The position numbers were made by a program, and so were the translations under genes. Source: Pelomonas sp052436255 (lineage in GTDB: Bacteria; Pseudomonadota; Gammaproteobacteria; Burkholderiales; Burkholderiaceae_C). Taken from it: 48,164 nt of DNA. Shown one piece after another: positions 24,501 through 31,132 of this stretch (positions within the stretch are counted from its first letter, which is position 1; each line of letters opens with the position of its first letter). The notes beneath the pieces were generated by a model that saw nothing but the letters and a program-made list of their open reading frames with translations, searched no databases and was not told the DNA's origin. Location of the stretch: contig JBQVNP010000024.1 in assembly GCA_052436255.1 (NCBI GenBank), positions 1-48,164 on the forward strand. Direction: 5' to 3'.

Positions 24501-25185
24501 TGCCGTTGGGGACAAACCAGCGGATGGCGCTGCCGTTGGCGTTGTAGCCGCTGTTGTAGGAGTACTGCGTGTAATCGCTGGCGCTGACCTGCACGCCGAT
24601 GGTGGCCCGCGAGCCGGTGGCATTGGCGTTTCCGTACTGGAATTTGAACTCGCCGTTTTCGTACAGGATGATCTGGAAGGTGTAGGGCGTGCTGGTGTTG
24701 TACTGGTAGACGCCGTTCCAGGAAACCACGACATAACGGTTCGGTGCGGTGCCCTTTTGCTCCCAGCTGACGCCGCCGCTGCCGGCGCGGCTGGGGTCCA
24801 GGTCGGTCCAGTAGGCCAGGATGACGTTGGTGGTGGGCCCTGCCGCACAGCCACTTCTTGCCGCGGCTGCAGCGGCGGGCAAGGTGGTGTTGGTGAAGGT
24901 TCGAAAGAAGCCCGTGTCGGTGCCGAACTGCAGGCCGCCGTTCGTCAGCACGCGCGCCGAGGTGTAGGCCGTGCCGGCGAAGGTGAACTTGAAACCCCCT
25001 GTGAAGCTGATGGTGGCCTTGTCGTCATCGCCGGGGTAGCCGGTGCAGCTGCGGTCCCAGCTGAGCGCGGTGGCAGCGCTTTCCCAGGCAAAGCTGTCGC
25101 TGCGGAAGGTGTAGCTGGACGCGGCCTTGGCCAGGCCGCACAGCAAAGCGAGGCCAATCAGCAGGAGACAGCGGGCGGTGTGCAT
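21562..25185 (-). CDS. mshQ: MSHA-associated giant surface protein MshQ
   Basis: 1207-residue exported protein. A signal peptide (CLLLIGLALLCGLAKA) is followed by a nidogen-like beta domain (VLTNGGLQFGTDTGFFRTF, NVILAYWTDLDPSRAGSGG), a LamG/concanavalin-like domain (about residues 280-440, with AGSWRHIAVSWRL and LDEMRVYNYEISA), a Cys-rich segment (VIVRACSDAACNTVMTGYAG) and a long C-terminal DUF6701-type region with filament-like beta repeats. MshQ is the large partner of MSHA pili and probably an adhesive tip or surface component. It overlaps mshP by 28 nt and mshI by 1 nt. Low-complexity Ser/Thr/Asn/Gly composition is normal for it. Confidence 0.85.
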   Translation of the reverse strand: MHTARCLLLIGLALLCGLAKAASSYTFRSDSFAWESAATALSWDRSCTGYPGDDDKATISFTGGFKFTFAGTAYTSARVLTNGGLQFGTDTGFFRTFTNTTLPAAAAAARSGCAAGPTTNVILAYWTDLDPSRAGSGGVSWEQKGTAPNRYVVVSWNGVYQYNTSTPYTFQIILYENGEFKFQYGNANATGSRATIGVQVSASDYTQYSYNSGYNANGSAIRWFVPNGTPTRRAEYRFDEFSYSGRVGEVVDSTTNSNHGVGVGSATTVAGGYVCRGLSIPADTSSASQAIDTLLDVNSALGDAGAVTFWYAANTAWNNSAAMLLDATTSASRPFFLVRQSDGSLRATLSDGNGVVLSAVTGAQAVTAGSWRHIAVSWRLAAGSGQSSLRIYINGVQVGAASGTTTGSLDNSIGSLFIGDNRSTAIPTNGSNRSANGTLDEMRVYNYEISALELTADMAPTHACPPPLDHVEAVPAATAGSTCAATAVIVRACSDAACNTVMTGYAGTVNLSTSSGRGDWSKGSGPTPLGTLTPGTGNSGNASYTFVATDQGVARLQLTHSLAQAVRLTAVDSITPGTTSTSAAIQFNDNAFVWTEDLAGRIAGSNIVVAGRPHDLQVSLIKKDPATGSCGIATDFSGTRNMKLWRTDSGGPWAAPGIASPALALPASRPASNNLALAFTAGVATLNLTTTDIGKYTLNLDDDSLTYASTTISGGIGDLVVRPFAIVVSGLTLAGTGNPGLGNPADAVFGKAGAPFSATVGAYRWAAAADSGSDGVPDAAATLAQVSAGGLTASFNSSVNLLPLALSQTPVPASGGVLGNLSNGVISGFSGGTVTVNNLAYSEVGSFQLNTTAVVGNFLSSGLALDAVVFNASGAQQSRIGRFIPAGFVASAFAATHRSALACTPASTYSYLGEDIGIAFTLTAQNAAGATTQNYSGSFAKLVASTPANLNLAGISGTTMFKPAQYTVGNGAGTWSAGVANVSFTLNMLRGNAPVGPFDNARFGIAPVDGDNVTMLALNLDTDAPANVADRALLGQIPLRYGRLRLQNGMSAANRRLILPLMAQYWDSGSTTFKINDLDACTRVTSANLSFGNFRKTLTAADAVMNPNTVTVNPAGSSFITLSAPGGNRVGSMDIAIALGTGASPTDQSCLKTASNWTAATPATTGANLAALRGAWCGNAATSDPGARATWGLYRGSDGIVFQRENY

Positions 25186-25643
25186 GTCGTGATGGAGAGG
25201 GTGCGGCTGAGTTGACGCTCGGCATAGGCGGGCTGGTTGGTCCCACCGTTGGGGCAGGCGCCGGCGCTGCTGATGTTGCAGGCGGTGGCCTGCAAGACAT
25301 AAAACGACAGCTGTTGGCTGCCGTCTACAGCGGTGCCGGCGCCTGGCGTGCGGGCGCAGCTGACCGTCACGGTGAAGCCCGTCAGCTGGTCGGGCAGGGC
25401 AATGCTCTTGGTGGCGAAGCAGGCCGGCTGCGGCGTGGGGCCGCGCCGGATCTGGTAGCTGCCCCATTCGAGGCCGGCCAGCGCCGCCTGGTAGGCCTTG
25501 GCTGCGGCCAGCTCGCCGGCCGAGCCGAGCTGCTGGCGCTGGCTCAGCGAGGCCAGCGCCGCGCCCATGGCGGCCAGGGCCACCAGGATGAAGAGCATGG
25601 ACATCATCGTGAAGCCACGGTGCCCGCGTGCTGGGCGCGTCAT
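25158..25643 (-). CDS. mshP: MSHA minor pilin-like protein MshP
   Basis: 161-residue prepilin-like protein. A short basic leader ends in RG before FTMMSMLFILVALAAMGAALA. The Glu normally at position 5 of the mature pilin is absent (Ser instead), as in PilX/GspK-like tip pilins. A globular C-terminal part contains Cys residues (PACFATK, VTVSCAR, ATACNIS) that may form disulfides. It overlaps mshO by 4 nt and mshQ by 28 nt. Confidence 0.8.
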   Translation of the reverse strand: MTRPARGHRGFTMMSMLFILVALAAMGAALASLSQRQQLGSAGELAAAKAYQAALAGLEWGSYQIRRGPTPQPACFATKSIALPDQLTGFTVTVSCARTPGAGTAVDGSQQLSFYVLQATACNISSAGACPNGGTNQPAYAERQLSRTLSITTCTPPAVSC

Positions 25644-26431
25644 GGCAAGTTGTCCACGTGGACGGCATGGTGCAGGGTCACGCTTTCGCCCTGGTCCGTC
25701 AGCGTGAGCTGGACGCTGACGAGTGCGTAGCGGGCCGCGACGGCAGCGGGGTCGTAGCCGAACCTGCAGGCCGACACCTTGCGCGCCAGCACGGCGCTGC
25801 TGCCGCCCGCGGGCGGGTCGGGTTGCGCGGCGTTGAAGCCATAGCCGGTGTAGCGGGTCAGGGTCCCGGCGCTCAGGTCGCAGCGATAGCTGACCGGCGG
25901 CTCGATGGCGTAGACGCGGAAGGGTGGCGCCTGCAGCGCATTGGGCAAGGGTGCGCCGCCGATGCCGATGCTGCTGGCATTGCCCGCCGCATTGTTGGCC
26001 GTGCGGACGTTGCCGAGCGTGTAGGCGTCGGCGTCGGGGATGCCGGCGCCGAGGTTGTACCAGGCCAGTTGCTGGCTGGCGCGGCTGAGCCTGAGCGGCG
26101 GGCCGACGATGTCGAAGCTGGCGTCTGCGGCACCGAACATCAGGGTGTCGCCCGACTCGTTCGCATAACGCGCCGCGCCGCTGACCGGGATCAGCTCCAG
26201 GCTGAGCGCGCTGGCCGACACCCGGGCGCTGTTGGGCAGGGCCAGGCTGAGGTCGCGGGCGATGCGGCGCAGGGCGGTGTCGGCCTGGTCGCCGAGCTGG
26301 GCACGCGCGGCACTGGCGAAATAGGCCGTGGTGGCCGGCACGATGAAGACCGACACGACGGTGATGACCACGCCCGTGATGGCAATGACCATCACCGACT
26401 CGATCAACGTGAAGCCGCGCTCAGCCCGCAT
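25640..26431 (-). CDS. mshO: MSHA minor pilin MshO
   Basis: 263-residue prepilin with leader MRAERG cleaved before FTLIESVMVIAITGVVITVV (Glu5 present). The ATG at 26431 is chosen because it gives a 6-residue leader and sits beside the mshD stop. The rest is a PilW/GspJ-like globular domain (QADTALRRIARDLSLALPNS; CRFGYDP). It is one of the larger pseudopilins, likely in the tip complex. Confidence 0.84.
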   Translation of the reverse strand: MRAERGFTLIESVMVIAITGVVITVVSVFIVPATTAYFASAARAQLGDQADTALRRIARDLSLALPNSARVSASALSLELIPVSGAARYANESGDTLMFGAADASFDIVGPPLRLSRASQQLAWYNLGAGIPDADAYTLGNVRTANNAAGNASSIGIGGAPLPNALQAPPFRVYAIEPPVSYRCDLSAGTLTRYTGYGFNAAQPDPPAGGSSAVLARKVSACRFGYDPAAVAARYALVSVQLTLTDQGESVTLHHAVHVDNLP

Positions 26432-26432
26432 C

Positions 26433-27020
26433 TCAATCCGCTGCCGTGGGGGCAAAGCGCGTTCGCCAGCCTTGCAGGCTGATGACGTCGCCGCCGGGCG
26501 CGGTGACGGTGACGGTGATCTTGAGGGCCTCGCCGCCCGCGCCGATGCTGTCTAACGCTGCCGCCGCCACGGCCACCGAGGCGCCGTAGCCACCCAGCCC
26601 GGCGACGGCCGTGTTCGTGATGTCGCGGATGCCGCTCATCGAGAAGCCGGCGTAGTCGTTGACGTTGTTGAAGGGGTTGGCGGCGTTGTAGCGGGTCTGC
26701 CCAGCCTCGGGGCCGCTGACCTCCACCGAGCTGCAGTCGCCGGTGCCGGTGGCCGTCTCGACATTGGGATCGTTGGGGTCGCACCAGGTGAAGGGCATCA
26801 GCATCACCTCGCGCAGCAGGGACTCGGCGATGGCGAGCTGCTGGCGGCGGATCATGGGGTCGGCGCTGGCGGCCGTGGCGGTGACGAAGACCTTGAGCAT
26901 GGCGCTCAGGGCGATGCCGACGACGACGACGAAGAGCAGCAGCTCGATCAGGGTCAGGCCGCGCACGCGCAGCCCGCGGCGCATGGCGTACATGGGCGAA
27001 ATGCTAGCCGGGCCACCCAT
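26433..27020 (-). CDS. mshD: MSHA minor pilin MshD
   Basis: 195-residue PilV-like prepilin. The cleavage site RG before LTLIELLLFVVVVGIALSAM is clear, with Glu5. Start is uncertain: ATG 27020 (ttgagg upstream) gives a long leader, while ATG 26993 or 26984 gives a leader of more usual length. The globular part has QQLAIAESLLREVMLMPFTWC and a short Cys-containing loop (GTGDCSS). It lies between mshC and mshO with gaps of about 10 nt or less. Confidence 0.8.
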   Translation of the reverse strand: MGGPASISPMYAMRRGLRVRGLTLIELLLFVVVVGIALSAMLKVFVTATAASADPMIRRQQLAIAESLLREVMLMPFTWCDPNDPNVETATGTGDCSSVEVSGPEAGQTRYNAANPFNNVNDYAGFSMSGIRDITNTAVAGLGGYGASVAVAAAALDSIGAGGEALKITVTVTAPGGDVISLQGWRTRFAPTAAD

Positions 27021-27030
27021 GGTCAAAGCC

Positions 27031-27486
27031 TCAAGGTGTCGGGTAGATCAGGCCCGTATCCGCTTCGATGCGGTAGGCCTGGCTGTAGCTGCCATAGGCC
27101 ACGGTGACGGTCATGGCAGCACCCGTGCCGGTGGCGGTCGCGCCGCTGTTGGCGCTGTTGAAGGTGACGCTGCGGCTGCCGCCCTCGGCGATGCAGGGGC
27201 TCTCGGTGGCCGGGCAGGGCAGGGTGTCGATCAGGGCGCCGCCCGCGTAGGCCCAGTTGATGCCGCTGCCGGTGATGGTGGCGACGATGGGCCGGCGCTG
27301 CTGCAGCGCCAGCCTCAGCATGGCCTGGTGGCGCGACTGGAAATCGTCGCCAAAGGTACGCAGCCGCCACAGCGTCGTGTCCACCACCTTGGGAAGGGCG
27401 AACACCGCCAGGGCGGCTGTGATCACGATGACGAGGATGAGCTCGATCAGCGTGAAGCCCGCGACGGTGCGCGGGGTCAGGAGCAT
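27031..27486 (-). CDS. mshC: MSHA minor pilin MshC
   Basis: 151-residue GspH/FimT-like prepilin with leader MLLTPRTVAG cleaved before FTLIELILVIVITAALAVFA. The C-terminal domain holds TLPCPATESPCIAEGG (likely disulfide) and VTVAYGSYSQAYRIEADTG. It overlaps the mshA stop by 1 nt, so translation is coupled to the major pilin. Confidence 0.84.
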   Translation of the reverse strand: MLLTPRTVAGFTLIELILVIVITAALAVFALPKVVDTTLWRLRTFGDDFQSRHQAMLRLALQQRRPIVATITGSGINWAYAGGALIDTLPCPATESPCIAEGGSRSVTFNSANSGATATGTGAAMTVTVAYGSYSQAYRIEADTGLIYPTP

Positions 27487-27884
27487 CAGAGGTTGGTGCC
27501 GGTGACGGTGAAGTTGGCCGTCTTGCTGTTACCCGTCAGCACGCAGGTCGATACGGTGACGTCGGGGCCAGCGGGGCTGTCCGTCGTGACGCTGAAGCCG
27601 GTGGGCAGCGGCGCTTGGAGGGCACCGACGACGTCGGAGCACTTGGCCACCACGACGGTCTTGTTGGTCGAAGCGCTACCCGACTCACCCTTGGCCTTGC
27701 GGCTGGCGTAGTTGATCGCCGACGCCGAGCTCAGCGCACCTGCGACGCCGTTGACGGCGGCCTGCTTGGCATCTTCATCGACATCGACGAACTTGGGCAG
27801 CGCGACCGCGGCCAGCACGCCGAGGATGACGATGACCATCACCAGTTCGATCAGGGTGAAGCCAGCTTGCTGAGACTTGTTCAT
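27486..27884 (-). CDS. mshA: MSHA major pilin MshA
   Basis: 132-residue type IV prepilin. Leader MNKSQQAG is cleaved before FTLIELVMVIVILGVLAAVA, with Glu5 and the long N-terminal helix running to KFVDVDEDAKQAAVNGV, a hallmark of MshA-type pilins. Two Cys (AKCSDVV and STCVLTG) probably form the C-terminal disulfide loop. It is the first gene after a 149-nt intergenic gap, with aggaag about 8 nt upstream, so it likely has its own strong promoter and is made in excess over the minor pilins that follow. Confidence 0.9.
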   Translation of the reverse strand: MNKSQQAGFTLIELVMVIVILGVLAAVALPKFVDVDEDAKQAAVNGVAGALSSASAINYASRKAKGESGSASTNKTVVVAKCSDVVGALQAPLPTGFSVTTDSPAGPDVTVSTCVLTGNSKTANFTVTGTNL

Positions 27885-28033
27885 GGAGGTCTTCCTGCGC
27901 TCACAGCGCTCTGGTCCGGGATGCCGGCACTATCGGCCAGCCCCGCGGCCACAAGGAGTGAAAAGCGCACGGGTTGCGCGGGCGTGACGACTTGCGTGTG
28001 CTATCCGTTGCAAGCTTCACACGCCGGCCGGGG

Positions 28034-29263
28034 TCAACGGCCCTGCGTCGCCTGGCCCAGGTTCCACAGCGGCAGGAAAACGCCCAGCGCCAGCACCAGC
28101 ACCAGCGCACCGATGATGGCCAGCAGGATGGGTTCGATGGCCGCCGACAGGCCCTTGATGGCGTAGTCGGTCTCGCGCTCGTACATCTGGGCGATCTCGG
28201 TCATCAGCGTGTCGAGCTCACCGGTCTCCTCGCCCACCGCGATCATCTGCAGCACGATGGGCGTGAACACGCCGGTGGCGGTGGCGCAGCGCGAGATGCT
28301 TTCGCCCCGCTCCACGCCGTCGCGCATCTGCTCGATGCGTGCGCCGATGTAGGCGTTGTCGACCGTCTGCGCCACCACCGTCATGGCCTGGCTGATGGGC
28401 ACACCCGAGCTGCTGGCCAGCGCAAAGCTGCGCGCAAAGCGGGCCAGCGTGGCCTTGAGCACGATGTTGCCGGCAATGGGCAGGCGCAGCTTGAAGCGGT
28501 CCCAGGTGTAGCGGCCGCCCGGCGTGGCGATCCAGTTGCGCCAGGCCAGCGCAGACCCGATGCCGGCGGCGAGCACCAGCGGCCACCACTTCACCGTCCA
28601 GGTCGAGAAGCCAAGCAGGATGCGCGTCATCAGCGGCAGCTCGGTCTTGAAGTGGGCGAAGACGTCGGCGAACTTCGGCAGCACGAAGAGGTTGATGACG
28701 ACCAGCGCGATGCCCATGGCCAGCATGACCATGATGGGATAGCGCAGCGCCTGCTTGATGCGGGCGCGGATGTCGATCTCGAACTCGAGGTGCTCGGCCA
28801 GGCGCTGGAACACCTCGGTCAGCTTGCCCGTCAGCTCGCCGACGCGGGTCATGGCGATGAAGAAGGGGCTGAAGACGGTGGGGTGGCGGGCGAAGGCGGT
28901 GGCCAGCTCGCGGCCCTGGTCGAGGCTGGCGCGCACGTCCTGCAGCAGGCTGACGATGGCGGGGTGGGTGGTCGACGCCTCCAGGCCGGCCAGCGAGCGC
29001 AGGATGGGCACGCCGGCCTTCTGCAGGGTGTACATCTGGCGCGTCAGCACCAGGGTGTCGTCCATGGTGATGGACCTGGCGAGCAGGGCTTCCAGCCAGT
29101 TGCTGCCGCCAGCGACGCTGACGGCCTCGGTCGTGGCCTCGATGCTGACCGGCACGACGCCGCCCGACATCAACTGGGCTGCGACGGCGTCGCTGCTGGC
29201 GGCATCGACGATGCCTTCGACCAGTTCGCCGCGGCCGTTGCGGCCCTTGAAGGCGAAGTTCAC
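28034..29263 (-). CDS. mshG: MSHA inner-membrane platform protein MshG (GspF/PilC family)
   Basis: 409-residue platform protein that couples the ATPases to pilin assembly. The GTG at 29263 (VNFAFKGRNGRGE) is chosen since it matches the family's usual N-terminus; an earlier start would read into the intergenic repeat. Two GspF domains are seen: VLTRQMYTLQKAGVPILRSL with LTEVFQRLAEHLEFE, and ARFARSFALASSSGVPISQAM with VGEETGELDTLMTEIAQMY. Three hydrophobic helices separate or follow them. Confidence 0.9.
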   Translation of the reverse strand: MNFAFKGRNGRGELVEGIVDAASSDAVAAQLMSGGVVPVSIEATTEAVSVAGGSNWLEALLARSITMDDTLVLTRQMYTLQKAGVPILRSLAGLEASTTHPAIVSLLQDVRASLDQGRELATAFARHPTVFSPFFIAMTRVGELTGKLTEVFQRLAEHLEFEIDIRARIKQALRYPIMVMLAMGIALVVINLFVLPKFADVFAHFKTELPLMTRILLGFSTWTVKWWPLVLAAGIGSALAWRNWIATPGGRYTWDRFKLRLPIAGNIVLKATLARFARSFALASSSGVPISQAMTVVAQTVDNAYIGARIEQMRDGVERGESISRCATATGVFTPIVLQMIAVGEETGELDTLMTEIAQMYERETDYAIKGLSAAIEPILLAIIGALVLVLALGVFLPLWNLGQATQGR

Positions 29264-29280
29264 GTCAGCAGTCCACGGTG

Positions 29281-29377
29281 GTGCCTCGTGGCACTTGAAT
29301 TGCAACCACAGAGGCACAGAGGCACGGAGAAGAAGGACTCATGGATCTCCTCTGTGTCTCCGTGCCTCTGGGGTTGC
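29281..29377. repeat. Intergenic palindromic repeat (accacagaggcacagaggcacgg type)
   Basis: A small perfect hairpin (gtgcc-tcgt-ggcac, 29281-29294) is followed by a long inverted repeat. The left arm starts at gcaaccacagaggcac (29302); the right arm ends with gtgcctctggggttgc (29377); they pair over about 29-32 nt around a short loop. Composition is clearly different from the surrounding genes. Short direct repeats of aggcac occur inside each arm. It sits between mshE and mshG and resembles the mobile intergenic hairpins seen in many proteobacteria. Confidence 0.75.
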
Positions 29378-29404
29378 ATTGGCATTTGCGCGAAGTCGCA
29401 CCGG

Positions 29405-31132
29405 CTATTCAGCCACCACGCTGATCCGCACGGCTTCGGCCAGCGAGGTCTTGCCCTCGCGCACCAGGGCCAGGCTGCGGTCGGCGAGCGTCTTGCCCTT
29501 GAGCGCACGGCGGGCCGCGGTCAGGAAGGCGCCGGCATCGCTGCGCTGGATGGCCAGGGCCATGTCGGGGTCCAGCTCCAGCATCTCGTACACGCCGCGC
29601 CGGCCCTGCGAGCCCGTGCCGTTGCACTCGGCGCAGCCGCGGCCCTTGACGCTTTTCACAGGCTCCGTCTCGCCACTCTGGGCCTGCACCTCGTTGATCC
29701 AGGCCTGCTCCTGCGGCGAGGCCAGGTGTGGTTCGGCGCAGTGCTTGCACACGCCGCGCAGCAGGCGCTGGGCCAGCACGGCCTGCAGCGAGGTGGCCAC
29801 CATGAAGGGCGGCGCGCCCATGTCGAGCAGGCGGAAGGGCGTGGAGACGGTGTCCTTGGTGTGCAGGGTGCTCAGCAGCAGGTGGCCGGTGATGGCGGCG
29901 CGCAGGCCGATCTCGGCGGTCTCGGCGTCACGCATTTCGCCGACCAGGATGACGTCGGGGTCCTGGCGCAGCGCGGCGCGCAGCACACGGGCGAAGTCCA
30001 GCTCGATCTTGTCGTTGACCTGCACCTGGGTCAGCCCCGGCAGGCGGTACTCGACCGGGTCTTCCACCGTGATGATCTTCTGCTGCTCGGCGTCGATCTC
30101 GGCCAGCGCGGCATAGAGCGTGGAGGTCTTGCCCGAGCCGGTCGGGCCGGTCACGAGGATCATGCCGGAGTCGCGGCCGAGCAGCTCGCGGAAGCGCTTG
30201 AGCATGTCGTCGGGCATGCCGATGTCGCCCAGCCGCCGCAGCGCCGAGCCCTGGCCCAGCAGGCGCATGACGACGGATTCGCCGTACTGGCTGGGCATGG
30301 TGGAAAGACGCACGTCCAGTGTGCGGTCCGACAGGCGCAGCGTGAAGCGGCCGTCCTGGGGCAGGCGCTTCTCGGAAATGTCCAGGCCGGCCATCAGCTT
30401 CAGGCGTTGGGCCAGGGCCGGCGCAATGCGCTTGTCGGCCTGCGTCAGCGTTTGCAGGATGCCGTCGACGCGGTTGCGGATCAGCAGCTCGCCTTCCTGG
30501 GGCTCGATGTGCACGTCCGACGCGCCGGCGCGCGTGGCGTCCTCGAACACGCTCTGCAGCAGGCGCACGACCGGTGCGCCTTCCTGGCCGACGCTGGCCT
30601 GCAGGGCGCCGAAGTCGACGGCGTCGCCGATGTCCTTCTCGAGCGCCTTGGCCAGACCGGAGATCTCGTCGCTGCGACGGTAATGCTTGTCGAAGACCGC
30701 AGGCAGCTGGCTCTCGGCAACGACCGCCATGGCCAGCCGGCGCTTGAGGATCTTGGCCAGCTCGTCAAAGCCGAACAGGTCCAGCGGGTCGGCCATGGCC
30801 ACCAGCAGCGTGTCGCCGCGCTCCTCCAGCACCAGGGCGCGGAAGCGCCGCGCGGGGGTCTCGGGCAGCAGGCGCACCAGCTCGGTCTTGAGCGGAAAGG
30901 TCTTGAGGTTGACGAAGGGCGCGCGCAGCTGGCGGGCCAGCACGTGGGCGAGCGCCTCCTCGGTGATGAGGTTGGCCTCGATGAGAAGGCGGCCCAGCTT
31001 CTTGCCGGTGGCGCGCTGCAGCTCCAGCGCCTGCTTGAGCTGCTCGGCCGAGATGAGCTGCTGCTCGACGAGGACGTCGCCCAGACGCAGCTTGGGGCGG
31101 GGGGCGGCGGCGGCAGTGTCGGCTTCGGTCAT
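29405..31132 (-). CDS. mshE: MSHA pilus assembly ATPase MshE
   Basis: 575-residue GspE/PilB-type ATPase. The N-terminal MshEN domain has two matching half-motifs (KLRLGDVLVEQQLISAEQL near residue 14 and KKLGRLLIEANLITEEAL near residue 44), the layout known to bind c-di-GMP in Vibrio MshE. Then come the Asp box (DVHIEPQ), Walker A GPTGSGKTS, VEDPVEYR, Walker B/GE motif VILVGEMRDAETA, His box STLHTKD, and two CxxC pairs (CKHC, CAEC) for zinc. It powers pilin polymerisation. It overlaps the upstream ATPase gene by 4 nt. Confidence 0.91.
   Translation of the reverse strand: MTEADTAAAAPRPKLRLGDVLVEQQLISAEQLKQALELQRATGKKLGRLLIEANLITEEALAHVLARQLRAPFVNLKTFPLKTELVRLLPETPARRFRALVLEERGDTLLVAMADPLDLFGFDELAKILKRRLAMAVVAESQLPAVFDKHYRRSDEISGLAKALEKDIGDAVDFGALQASVGQEGAPVVRLLQSVFEDATRAGASDVHIEPQEGELLIRNRVDGILQTLTQADKRIAPALAQRLKLMAGLDISEKRLPQDGRFTLRLSDRTLDVRLSTMPSQYGESVVMRLLGQGSALRRLGDIGMPDDMLKRFRELLGRDSGMILVTGPTGSGKTSTLYAALAEIDAEQQKIITVEDPVEYRLPGLTQVQVNDKIELDFARVLRAALRQDPDVILVGEMRDAETAEIGLRAAITGHLLLSTLHTKDTVSTPFRLLDMGAPPFMVATSLQAVLAQRLLRGVCKHCAEPHLASPQEQAWINEVQAQSGETEPVKSVKGRGCAECNGTGSQGRRGVYEMLELDPDMALAIQRSDAGAFLTAARRALKGKTLADRSLALVREGKTSLAEAVRISVVAE

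Noticed and set aside
22762..25215. 817-codon plus-strand open frame
   Set aside because: Antisense to mshQ; Ala/Gly/Val/Arg-rich with no domain signature.
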